A stretch of DNA of 64,000 nt. Origin: Escallonia rubra (taxonomy: Eukaryota > Streptophyta > Magnoliopsida > Escalloniales > Escalloniaceae). Below, in pieces: positions 10,860 to 21,950 of the stretch. Every line of letters begins with the position of its first letter. The first letter of the stretch is position 1. The stretch is taken from positions 1 to 64,000 of the forward strand of contig JAVXUO010002337.1 of the NCBI GenBank assembly GCA_033065855.1, written 5' to 3'. The notes beneath the pieces are model-generated. The model saw only the letters and a list, made by a program, of their open reading frames with translations. It was not told where the DNA came from and ran no database searches. The translations under genes were made by a program, and so were the position numbers.

Positions 10860-11975
10860 TAAAAATAGTTTTCGGTCGAAGCAAAACTTTTCGGTCGAAG
10901 TTTAAGTTTTTAGTCGAAGCAAAACTTTTCGGTCGAAGCTAAAGTTTTCAGTTGAAGCCAAACTCTTCGAGCGAAGCCAGTGGCGGAGCCAAATTTTTTT
11001 TTAAAGTGGGCACAAAAATCTCAATCTAAAATTAACAATCTCACTAGCAGTAATTGTCAAATTCAACCAAATTCTAATTGCATATTGTAAGTTCCAAAAC
11101 TCAATTGTCACATTTTAGATTGATACAAAAAAGGAAGGGTCCTTAGAAGTAGAAAATTTAAGAATCAATCACTGGATCTTTCCTTGCTATCACAAATTGT
11201 CGTGACGATTAATGTCATCGTCAAGAAATTGACCTGCTCCGACTGCCGTCCGTGAGCGTCGTCGCCTGTGAGCCTATGAATCGCCACTAAGGCCATGACT
11301 AAGCACGTGAGGCCGTGACCTTTGGGCTTAGGGTGCCGTGACTCGCAAGCCCGTGACTTGCCGAAGGTGGACTAGCCAGTGGAGGCAGTGGTGTTAGCCG
11401 TTGAGGGCGTGCCGGCGGGAGGTAAGGCCAGTGGGCAGTGAGAGAACTGAGGAGTAGACGATGCTCTCCTGTCCACATATGCGCCTTTAAGGTTTTAAAA
11501 GTAGTGAGGCTTTAGAAACCATAAGAATGAGAGTAAATTTTTTTTTTTGTTGACTTCATGCGTAGATTAAGTTTTTATTTCTATTTTTTTGGTTTATTTG
11601 TTCAAGTTTAACATTTTAAATGACGGAAAGGATATTTTTAACCATCTTTCGAACTTTTAGGTGTATTAACATGTAAAATGACAACAAATATATATTCTTT
11701 AAGCATTGTTTCAAATTTTTAGGTGGGCACTTTCACCATTAAGAATAAAATATACGATCTAAAGAAGAAAAATTCTGGAGAAGCAGGTGAACACCGGCCC
11801 ACCGGTGCCCCCCGCTCCTTCCGCCACTGGTCGAAGCAAAAGTTTTCATCTGAAGTCAAACTTTTCAGTCGAAGCCAAAGTTTTCGGCCAAAGCCAAAGT
11901 TTTCAGTCGAAGCCAAACTTTTCGGTCGAAAGCAAAAGTTTTCATCCGAAGTTAAACTTTTCAGTCGAAGCAAAG
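10860..11975. repeat. GTCGAAGC minisatellite inside the Copia LTR
   Basis: Units like AAACTTTTCGGTCGAAGC repeat every 18-22 bp at 10860-10977 and again at 11830-11975, with ATTCGAATGAAA-type palindromic units beside them (about 10796-10830 and 11970-12135). The array is split by the hAT MITE at 10978-11829. Confidence 0.75.
10978..11829. mobile_element. hAT-type MITE inside the Copia LTR
   Basis: The ends are CAGTGGCGGAGC and the complement of CAGTGGCGGAAGGAGC. The flanks are AGCGAAGC (10970-10977) and GTCGAAGC (11830-11837), which agree at six of eight positions; the original target was probably GTCGAAGC, the repeat unit of the surrounding array. No transposase is encoded. Confidence 0.7.
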
Positions 11976-12775
11976 TTTTCATTCGAATGAAAAATACTTT
12001 TCATTCGACTCAATCCTTCAGTGGCTCTAAAACCTTCTCAGCACTATCTTTTGATTCGAATGAATCCAAGATTCATTCGATCGAAATCTTCAGAGATGTT
12101 TTTCATTCGAATGACATTATTCTTTCATTTGAATGAATCTTTAAGTCATCCAATTTCAACGGTCATATTCTCTCCTAGTATAAAAAGGGACTCCATGAGC
12201 ATTTATTGCTAACCTCTTGAATATCTGAAAAATCTTTCCTACTCTTTTCAAAAAGACTCTCTCATCTTATTTCATACTTTCATATACTTTCAATTGAGTG
12301 AGTTCATATTTTGAGAAATTGAAGAGTAAGCTTATTGGTTTAGTTCTTGAAAGATTTCAGATCTTCCCACCTAAGAAAGCTTAGCTTTGTAATATTTAGT
12401 GTAACATCTACTCGTAAAGGAGTGTGCAATGTATCTCAATTGTAATCTATTTATCACTTGTAATTGTTGGAAACCTTGGAGGGTTTCAGATCTGTAATGC
12501 GATTTGAGCTAGCACCCGAAGCTAGCTGTTTATTGAAAGGTCTCCCTTGTGTGGAGGGCTCGGGGACTGGACGTAGGCTGGTAGGGCCGAACCAGTATAA
12601 ATCTTTGTGTTGATCTATATTTACTGTTTCTGTTATTACATTGTAAGTTAAGTTTTAAATTTCTGTTCAGAGTTGTAAACTTCTATTCACCCCCCCCCCC
12701 CTCTAGGTGTGTTTAGGGATCTACAAGTGGTATACTTTCATTTTGACCTAACAGTCAAGAGCTAAAGATCTTAAC

Positions 12776-15700
12776 ATGGAAGAAGGTTCTTCAACTACTC
12801 GACCACTTTTGTTGAAGAACGACAATTACAACTACTGGAAAAATCAGATGAGGAATTTGTTGAGGCAGAATACTAATGTATGGTATGTTGTAGAAAATGG
12901 CCCGATCATTCCCATGAAGGATGGCCCATATGGAACTAAGGTTCCCAAGGGAATTCTCGAGATGGACACTTATGAGGCACACCTTTTCTCTATGGACGAC
13001 AGAGCGAAGAATATTATCAGTTGTAGCCTCGACATAAATGAGTATAATCGAGTCTCAGCATGTGAAACAACTAGAGAAATGTGGAGACTACTGGAGGTTA
13101 CTCATGAAGGCACTAATCAGGTAAAAGAGACTAAGATTAACATGTTAGTCTAGTAGTATGAGGCCTTCAAGATGAAGGAAAATGAGTCCATAAATGAAAT
13201 GTATTCAAGGTTTACTCTCATTATAAATGGACTCAAGCTCTTGGGAAAAACATACCCAGAAAAAGATATCGTAAGAAAATTCCTTAGATCTCTTCCCAAG
13301 AGATGGGAAGCCAAACTCACAGCCATTCAAGAAGCCAAAGACCTGAATGTGCTGAAGTTGGAAGAGCTGGTGGGATCTCTAATGACTCATAAAATCACGA
13401 TGAAGATTCATGATGAGGAAGAGACCACTTCGAAGAAGAAGAACCTAGCTGTGACACCCTCAACCCAGGTGACATCACCGGGTTGAGTTATCAACCATAA
13501 TCACATTCAAAACCCTGTGCTGAATACATAGCAACTACATCCTCGTACTCATATATCATTAATAGATGCTCCAAATTACGTCCTTACAAACATACATCAT
13601 ACTGCAGCGGAAGACTTTCAAGTCTTTCAACAACATGAAAGTTTACAACCTAATATACGAATGAAGTGGTAGGACTCTTAACAACCTATCTCGCAACTCA
13701 ATCTTTATCCCACAATTCCTAACTGGTCTTACCTCACACAACTGATCCCCTTGCTCAACTTTTCTAACTTGTTTCTTTTTCCTTTCTAGCAGGTTCTCCT
13801 TGATCAACCTTATGGCCTGCACAATACAACATAAGGAATGAGCGCAAATCGCCCAATAAAGACAACACGAGGAGTATTGTGTACAAATGATTCAAGAGAC
13901 TCGGAGGAATAATAATAATCTCAACGATAGAAATGAATCAAGAGTTCCAATAAATTTTCGACATCAACATAATTGTCAAACGATAATTTTTCTTTCAGCG
14001 GCTTTAAGGCTCAACAGAACAACATTACTGCCACCTCCTCATGGACTGGATTGACTGACCGACTATGCAAGTGAACCCAAAATCCAAGGTCATAAAGATA
14101 AACATCATTGAAATACAAATCATTAAAATCATCAATATCAAAAGAAATTCAAATGCAATGCACATGGACACGACGGATAGGACTCGACCAGACACGACAG
14201 ACTCTGCTCGAGCGACATTCATCCTCTTTGGCCAGTGATTATAATTCATAGGCCATCTTCCTCATATTGATGTCCCATTTTATGAGATGTTCATCTCAGT
14301 CTCAAGTAAATAGAAGAGATGATGTCAACAAGCAGGGAACTCATTTAGAGTGCTTTCCCTAACCACGTTACAGTCAAGCAACAAGACTTCATCAACATGG
14401 CGGACTAAGAGAAAATTTATTCCACCTTATGTCCTAAAAAACACAGCTCAACAAGGAATACCGGATCAGAAGATCAATCGGTGTTCAGACCTAACCACAA
14501 GAGTTCAACGTGACATCATTAACATGGCGAACTTGGGTGAAGATTACCTCAAGCCCTCAACAATGTTCTTACATAAGATAAATGTCGGTTATCAATAAGT
14601 GCTAACATTTCACAACAACAACGCAACGATCTCTACAGCATCATCATCAACGATAGGGCGGACTCGGGAGAAGTTGCCACAAGTTCTCTCAATAGTGTTT
14701 TCAAAGAGAAGATATAACGGCTATCAATAATTGTCGGCATCTCACAACCACCACACAATAACCCCTACACAATATCATCATCGACTTCAGGTATGCTAAT
14801 CGAATCGATGAATTAGCATATCAAAACCGCATTGTCCTTACCTGATTGGCTTATAGCCGAAACAACTCGCAATCTCTGATCGCAACGAGCTGCATTACCT
14901 AGTCAAATAATACTCTGCTCGTTAGAAATCATTCCACATATATGCACTCCCAATTCTACCCATTCCCATTTAATCATTTATAGCGTCTTATGCTAGCTTG
15001 TTAATCCGATCCAATAATTGGATCCTTAACCTAGCTTACCAACACATTAGCAATAGCCACTATCTCATTATTTCAACGTATTAACATAATTCCTCACTTC
15101 CCACAATTTCGAACGCTGAATTACACGCGTTCCCTAAAATCTGGCGTCAAAATGACAAATTATGAAAATACCCCATCTAGGCGGCAAATTACCAAAATGC
15201 CCCTAAGAGTTCTCGGCATCAGAAAAATCTCAAAAGTGCTTTAAAACACTATTTTAAGCCTTCTGAATTCATTCTTGTGCTAAAAAATATTTTATAATAT
15301 TTTCGTCCAAAAATCCCGAACCGGTGTCCAGACCGAGCGCTTAAAAGCCCATTCGGCAAAAAATAACTAACGACTTCGGCATGACCCGAAATCTTGGGAA
15401 ATGGAACTTCTCAGCATCATAGAGTCCTCATAAAAATTTTGCACAAAACCGCGATCGTTTGATATTTTAAATTTCACTGTAAACTTCCAAACTTCCCGCA
15501 TCCGTTCACCCCCTTCCTGACTTTGGAAAAATCTGAAAATGTTCCACCATATAGGTCTCCTAAAACTAACTAGGGTCTCTTTTTTGCACTTTGATTAAAT
15601 CTAACCTTAACTATTTTTAAAATTTTGAATTCCAAACTGATTACTTAATTCCTACTTTTAGTGACATAAACAGTCACTATTCACATCAACACACACAATA

Positions 15701-17634
15701 GTTCACCTTCACGCACACACGTCTTCTTTTTCCTCCAATCAGCCTCATATCTGGGCACACTCCTCCCACTCACGCCTGGATTTCCTCATTAATTCACTTT
15801 TAATCTCTTAATTACATTACAATCTACACATTAATACCCTAAACCCACTTAATTTACACCATTACACACAATTAAACACACAAAATCCATAACCCATCTC
15901 AAACCAGAAGAACACATACTGTAAATCCTCCAAACACACACTGAACACACACCGAATGTGAAACCATAACCATTTTCTCTTCTTTCTCCATTCTAAGTTC
16001 TCATATTCATAATTACAACAAGAACTCATATCAATTTTTCTCATCCCCGATTATATATACATATCCATGTCACATATGTTCAACCAAAATTTCATCCCAA
16101 TCTCCACAATTTTGCAATTAGGGTTTAAGATTAAGGGATTACCCTGAAGAATATTGGGGTTCTTGCCTTTTCCTTTTCTTCTCCTCCTTCTTCCTCATTT
16201 TTCTTCCCCTTTTTGCTGTGTTCTTCACGGGTTACTGTTCACGCACTATTCATGTTCATAACTTTCTTGTATTTGCATTTTTCACCCAACACATTCTTTC
16301 ATTTTCTTTTTGTCTCAATTTCATCCACCCCATTCACTCATCTTTAGGTATCATGAGTCATCCGAGACTCTAGCTGGAGGTGGCCACGTTTCAGCTGACT
16401 TCTCTCCAATTTTGACACCTTTTATAACTTTCAACAATTTACACTTTAGTCCCTCAAGTTTCCAAAATTGCATTTTGACCCCTCGACTTTGGAAAATTAC
16501 AATTTGACCCCAAAATCACCCTAACCCTCCATGTAGCCCCCTAACACCTCATTATCATCAAAAGGATGCTACTTAATAAAGTTATACATCCCGTTCATCC
16601 TATTTTCCAAAATTACATTTTTCCCCTTAGCTTTCCAAAATTTCATTTCACCCCCCACGACCATACTAACCCCTTTATTTAGCTCATTAACACTTAATTG
16701 TCACCAACATAATGCTACTTAATAAAAATAGTACCCCTTAATTAATCAAACTCACGGTTAGATTAATTTTCGATATTTCCCGGGGTATCACACTTGCTCT
16801 CAAAGCTGAGGCCTCTCATGAACATGTAGAGAGCAGCAATGACTCTGATCCAGACATGGCATTCATTGCTCGTAAGTTCAAGAAGTTCCTTACAAATCAA
16901 CAAGATTACAAATCAGCGAGATGGAAAGATCAGGAGAAGTCAGACAACCCAATCACATCAAAGAAACAATGGTGATTGGAATGCAAGAGAAAATCCCGAC
17001 GCTTGCTATAAATACGACAGAACTGGACACATAAAAAAGTATTGCCTGCAGCTCAAGAATGAATCAACAAGCAGCAGCGACCGAGACACAAAAGAAAAGA
17101 AATTCAAGGATGGTCACTCAGATGAGGTAACCATTTCTGAAAACTTTGACTATGATAAGCTTGATTTAGCTTTTCTTGAACTTAGTGAAAATCATGAGAA
17201 GTTAAAACTTAAAAACGCTGCCTTGAAAAAGAAAGCCCTTTCTTTGATAAATATTGTTGAAGAGTTGGTTAGTGAAAAGGAGTGGATGAAAAATGGAGTT
17301 TTATATCACCGAAAATGCTTCTTTAAAAATTGATCTAATTGCTTCTAAAAAGGAAAATTCTGATTTGTCTTCTGAAATCCAGTCTCTCATAAATGTAAAA
17401 ATCCCTGTAGAAAACGAGCTTTCAAAATCTCAACTGGAAAGAATTTCTACACAAAAAGGGAGTTTAGAAAAAGAGATCGAAGATCTGAATCTTATGCTTT
17501 TGAAATTTACACAAGGAAGAGAGAATCTGGATATACTTTTGGGAAGACAAAGATGTGTATTTGAAAAAAGTGGGATTGATTATGATCCTTCAAAGAAGCA
17601 AAAGGATTATAAATTTTTTTTAACAAAAATCTAG
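12776..17634 (+). pseudogene. Copia gag region (fossil), split by a solo LTR
   Basis: The region before the inserted LTR (12776-13449) resembles the plant Copia gag domain (UBN2 type), with recognisable pieces such as NYNYWKNQMRNLL and FLRSLPKRWEAKL. After the insertion the gag C-terminal part resumes (16793 on). It has a CCHC zinc knuckle (CYKYDRTGHIKKYC), a lysine/glutamate-rich coiled-coil-like stretch (about 17110-17610), and a second knuckle (CTACNKKGHLVKSC) just downstream at about 17660-17701. Gag would form the particle and bind RNA. It is broken. Confidence 0.8.
13450..16792. mobile_element. Solo-LTR-like insertion in gag, probably Gypsy
   Basis: A 3343-bp segment opens TGTGACACCC and ends GGGGTATCACA, flanked by CTAGC (13445-13449) and CTTGC (16793-16797), four of five bases alike. 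The gag reading frame stops at its left edge and resumes at its right. There is no second LTR or coding region, so I read it as a solo LTR; the length and the ends suit long chromoviral LTRs. An internal diverged duplication of about 170 bp, with CCAAAATTACATTTT-type motifs, lies at about 16440-16740. Confidence 0.7.
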
Positions 17635-17750
17635 CTTCATGCTCACCATTCACACTATGTACAGCGTGTAATAAGAAGGGGCACTTAGTAAAAAGTTGTC
17701 CTCTTAAAGTAGCTAGAAATCAACAATCATTTTCTGTCAATAAAAATAGA

Positions 17751-18104
17751 ATGAAGCAAGTTTGGGTGCCAAAATATTGTTTACCTAATCTTTCAGGACC
17801 CAAGAAAGTGCGGGTACTTAAAGGAACGAAATCAGAATCTGTTGTAGGTATGCTTGAAAGCAAAGGTGGATCCAAAAAATGGATCCTCGACAGCGGATGC
17901 TCAAGGCATATGACAGGTGATCGTTCACTGTTCTCTCGTATCACTCCGAAGGATGGTGGCCTTGTTACCTTTGGAGACAACTCAAACGGGAAGATCATCG
18001 GTAAATGTAAAATTGGTAACGGTTCAATTTCCATTGATAATGTGTCTTTACTTGATGGTTTGAAGTTTAATTTGATTAGCATCAGTCAACTAATTGATAG
18101 TTGA
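17751..18104 (+). pseudogene. Copia protease region (fossil)
   Basis: The stretch carries the retrotransposon aspartic protease signature WILDSGCSRHMTGD, preceded by VWVPK-type sequence usual for plant Copia. It lies directly after the second gag zinc knuckle, as expected in the Pol order. Confidence 0.85.
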
Positions 18105-18227
18105 CACAAAGTTCATTTTGAAGGTGACCACTGCCTCATCCGTCATGCCAGATGGAGCTACTTTGGTCGGTAAGTGGGATGGTAACATTTACACTTTATC
18201 TTTCATGCATTAGATTCTTCTCGAGAA

Positions 18228-19215
18228 GTGCATATTTCTGTTCAACAAAATGATATTTGGTTGTGGCATCGTAGATTAGGTCATGTGCATATAGATCTAA
18301 TCAAAGAAGTACTCTCGAAAGAACTTGTTCGAGGCTTACCAAAGTTGAAGTTTCTCAATGATAAGGTTTGTAATGCCTGTCAATACGGCAAACAATCAAA
18401 AATCTCTTTTCATACCAAAAATGTTATTTCTACTTCTCATCTTCTTCAACTTCTTCAATTATATCTTTTTTGCCCCACAAGAAATGCTAGCCTTGTTGAA
18501 AAATTTAATGCATTCATCATTGTTGACGATTTCTCTAGATACACCTGAGTTCTTTTTCTAACTCATAAGGATGAAGCTTTTGAAAAATTCTTTAACCTTG
18601 TAAAGTTTCTACAAAATGAGAAGGAGTTGAAACTTGTGAAAATCCGGAGTGATCATGGCGGTGAATTTGAAAAACAAATTATACCTTTTTTGTAATGAAA
18701 ATGGCATTGCTCATGAGTTTTCGGCTCCTCAAACTCCCCAACAAAATGGGATTGTAGAGAGAAAGAACCGAACTCTTCAAGAGATGGCAAGAACAATGCT
18801 TCATGAAAACTCTTTGCCAAAATATTTTTGAGCTTAAGCCGTCAGCATTTCTTGTTACGTATTGAATATGGTACTTATCATACCGATTCTTGATAAAACT
18901 ATTTACAAACTTTTTTCAAATCAAAAACTTAAAATTGACTATTTTAAGGTTTTCGGTTGTAAGTGTTTTATTTTGAACAGTCGTGAGAACTTGGGTAAGT
19001 TTGATGCCAGATCTGACGAGAGTATATTTCTTGGTTATTCTTTGAAGAGTAGAGCGTATAGAGTTTATAATCGTAGGACTCTTGCGGTTGAAGAATCCAT
19101 GCATGTTGTATTTGAAGAATCTAATGTTGAAAATCCAAGTAAGCATGCAGGTGATGACAACGAGGAACTCTCCTTCGACGTAAACAACAAGTTAGATATT
19201 TTTTCAAATGAATGA
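18228..19215 (+). pseudogene. Copia integrase region (fossil)
   Basis: The GAG-pre-integrase motif WLWHRRLGH opens the region. The core continues with SDHGGEFEK-like sequence and SAPQTPQQNGIVERKNRTLQ (about 18720-18780). The C-terminal part, with FGCKCFILN and FLGYS-like motifs (about 18950-19040), is the usual end of plant Copia integrase. It is broken. Confidence 0.85.
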
Positions 19216-19305
19216 GAGAGTTCAACATCATCCCACAAAGAAAATTCCGAGACCCAACCGTTTCCTAAAAGCTGGAGATATTCCTCTAGCCACCCGAAGG
19301 AGCAA

Positions 19306-20050
19306 GTGATTGGTAATGTTGAACGTGGAGTAATGACCCGATCTTCAGTAAATCTCTTATGCGCTAAGTTTGCCTTTATTTCTCAAATTGAGCCTAAAAA
19401 TATTCATGAGGCTCTCAAAGATGATGGGTGTATCCTTGCCATGCAAGAAGAACTGAATCAATTTGAAAGAAGCGATGTTTGGTCTCTAGTCCAGCCTCAT
19501 GTTCAACAAAAAGTCATCGGCACTAAATGGGTTTTTCGAAACAAACTTGACGAAGTTGGACATATTGTTCAAAACAAGGCTAGACTAGTAGCTCAAGGAT
19601 ACAATCAAGTTGAAGGGGTTGATTTTAATGAAACCTTTGCCCCTGTTGCTTGACTTGAAGCTATCCGAATGCTCTTGGCATTTTGATGTCACATGAATTT
19701 CAAACCTTTTCAAATGGATGTGAAAGTGCCTTCTTAAATGTGGTAATTTAGGAGGAAGTTTTTGTTAAACAACCTCCCGGTTTTGAAAATGAAAAATACC
19801 CCGATCATGTTTTTAAATTGAAAAAGGCTTTGTATGGTCTTAAACAAGCTCCTCGAGCTTGGTACGGTCGTCTTAGGAGCTTCCTTATTGATCATGGATT
19901 CTCTCGTGGCAAAGTCGATACCACTCTTTTTACCAAATCTCGAAATTCGCATATTATTGTAGTCCAAATCTATGTTGATGATATTATTTTTGGAGCCATT
20001 AACGATGATCTATCCCAAGAGTTTGCTGAGAGTATGCACATGGAATTCTA
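19306..20050 (+). pseudogene. Copia reverse transcriptase region (fossil)
   Basis: Conserved Copia RT pieces include KWVFRNKLDE, NKARLVAQGYNQ, DFNETFAPVA, LYGLKQAPRAWY and the catalytic-type YVDDIIFG. Spacing and order match the family, which confirms plus-strand orientation and Copia rather than Gypsy. It is broken. Confidence 0.9.
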
Positions 20051-20150
20051 GATGAGCATGATGAGGGAACTTACTTTCTTCGTCGGACTTCAAATCAAGC
20101 AATCAAAAGAGGGAATTTTCATCAATTAGTCAAAGTACACACGAGAGCTT

Positions 20151-21950
20151 TTGAAGATGTTTGGTATGGATAATGCTAAACCTAGAGATACCCCTATCTC
20201 TCCTAGTGTTAATTTTCTTAAAGACGAAGCTGGTAAAGATGTTAATCACACGCTTTATCGTGGTATGATTGGTAGCTTACTTTATCTTAACACCTCTAGA
20301 CCTGACATAATGTTTAGTGTATGCATTTGTGCCTGTTTTCAAGCTTGTCCCAAAGAATCCTATCTTACTGCCGTTAAACGTATTTTTAAGGGTCAAATAC
20401 ACGTAGGTACCCTGGAACTACCACAAAGTCTCAATTAAGGGTCCAAAAGTTTAATTTTTACACATAAGGGCCTGTAACTCCAAATTTGCAATAAGTAAGT
20501 ACATCCGTCCACTTTCTTAACGATTGAGGCTTTTTCGTTAGGGGCATTTTTGGGTTTCCATATTTGGGCATTTAATCCCTTTCTTTCTCTCTCTTTCTTT
20601 CCTCCTCTCTTCTTCCCCATATTTTCTTCGTACTGCCCGAACTGTTCTTCCTCTTTCTGTTTTCTTTCTCTATTTTTATTTTCTTTCTTGAAGTTGATTT
20701 TGGAAGCAGGTTATAGAGGCTGGAAGAGGAAGTTGTTCATTTGGACGAAGCCCTTCCTGAGCTGAATGAAACTACTTCCGGCATGATTGCTGCTATGAAC
20801 CAGTAAGCGTGGTGGTGTGGATCTGGTTCCTCACCCGCCGTCGTGGGTCATTTGTGATAGATCGGTGGGTGGCACCAGTCACCACCGATGGTTGCTGTCG
20901 ATCATGGCAGTGGTGTGGCCCTAGTGGAAGTTGATGACAGATCTGCGCCTGAGAGGACCTGAGCCATCGACAACATGCCTCTTATGATCTGAACGAAGAT
21001 CTGTATCGTCCTCGGTGCGTAGGCTATACCTGTATCGTCCTCAGCTCGTAGGCCTCCGACTGAGCCAGCTCGGCCATGGCACCGCTGCCGGCGTCTCTCA
21101 CCTACTCCTAGTCTAGGTTGCGGCTACAGTGCATGTGTCCTCGAAGGAAACAAATCTCATATGGTGTGTGTCTTTGTTACATCTAACGAAGTTGTGGTCA
21201 AGGTGGTGATGGTAGTGCTGTGATGATGCAGCGGGTAAAGCCGTGGTGATTTTGGGTGAATTTAGTGGGGTTGCAGGTTATCGAGACTTGGTCGCTTCAT
21301 CTCTTTTTGTTACTGATTTTCTTTCAACTTTGCCATTCAGTAGCGACGCCACTGGGATCTGCTGTCGACTAGTGTGGTTGTTGCCACTGCCGGTGGTTTC
21401 TTGTCCTCACGGGGTGAGGGGGTGGCTGTTGCTGCCACCGATGGTTTCTTTTTCTTAAGGAAGAAGAAGTGAAAAATTAAAAAAGAAAAGAGGAAAAACA
21501 CCCAAATATGGAAACCCAAAAATGCCCCTGACGGAAAAGCCTCAATCGTTAAAAAAGTGGACGGATGTACTTACTTATTGCAAATTTGGAGTTACAGGCC
21601 CTTATGTGTAAAAATTAAACTTTTGGACCCTTAATTGAGACTTTGTGGTAGTTCCAGGGTACCTACGTGTATTTGACCCTATTTTTAAATACCTGTCTGG
21701 GATGATAAATTTAGGACTTTGGTATCCGCAAAATTCTTCTTTTGATCTAGTTGGATTTTCTGATTCCGATTATGCCGGATGTCTTGTTGATCGTAAAAGC
21801 ACAAGTGTTACTTGCCAATTCCTCGGTGAATCGCTTGTATCCTGGCACAGTAAGAAACATACATCTGTTGCGCTTTCCACAACTGAGGCTGAATATGTTG
21901 CAACTGGCAGTTGTTGTACTCAAGTTCTTTGGATGCGTCAAACCTTACGG
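20151..21950 (+). pseudogene. Copia RNase H region (fossil), split by a Mutator-like element
   Basis: RT-RNase H connection motifs (SLLYLNTSRPDI, about 20275-20310) precede the Mutator-like insertion at 20390-21679. The RNase H part resumes with GFSDSDYAGCLVDRKST, LVSWHSKKHTSVALSTTEAE and ends at LWMRQTLR. Immediately afterwards the sequence becomes CACTA transposase. The element's 3' LTR is missing. Confidence 0.85.
20390..21679. mobile_element. Young Mutator-like element (Pack-MULE candidate)
   Basis: The terminal inverted repeats are about 180 bp (20390-20569 and 21500-21679), starting GGGTCAAATACACGTAGG, and I count only about three differences between them. An exact 9-bp duplication TATTTTTAA flanks the element (20381-20389 and 21680-21688). 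Long TIRs with a 9-bp duplication define Mutator-like elements. No transposase is inside. The interior is GC-rich and holds an exon-like stretch near 20710-20805 translating to EEEVVHLDEALPELNETTSG, which I cannot assign. The near-identical TIRs indicate a recent insertion. Confidence 0.9.

Larger units (their letters stand above)
10516..12725 (+). mobile_element. Copia 5' LTR with internal TATA box
   Basis: The LTR starts TGTTGACTTT and ends in a C-rich tract followed by CTCTAGGTGTG and GGGATCTACA, a typical end for this group. Its own length is about 1.35 kb once the 852-bp MITE is discounted. A TATA box (TATAAAAAGG, about 12179-12188) precedes the likely transcription start. The middle is filled with GTCGAAGC-type minisatellite. 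Confidence 0.8.
10516..21950 (+). mobile_element. Broken Ty1/Copia element (SIRE/Maximus-like), hosting three insertions
   Basis: The parts occur in Copia order on the plus strand: 5' LTR (10516-12725), a weak tRNA-Met-type primer site (about 12728), gag, protease, integrase, reverse transcriptase and RNase H. The LTR opens TGTTGACTTT and ends GGGATCTACA. There is no 3' LTR: the element stops at the end of RNase H against CACTA transposase sequence. It is clearly broken, with many lesions, and is certainly inactive. Three later insertions lie inside it: a hAT MITE in the LTR, a solo LTR in gag, and a Mutator-like element in RNase H. Two gag zinc knuckles separated by a coiled-coil-like segment suggest the SIRE/Maximus lineage. 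With one LTR only, it cannot be dated by LTR divergence. Confidence 0.9.
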
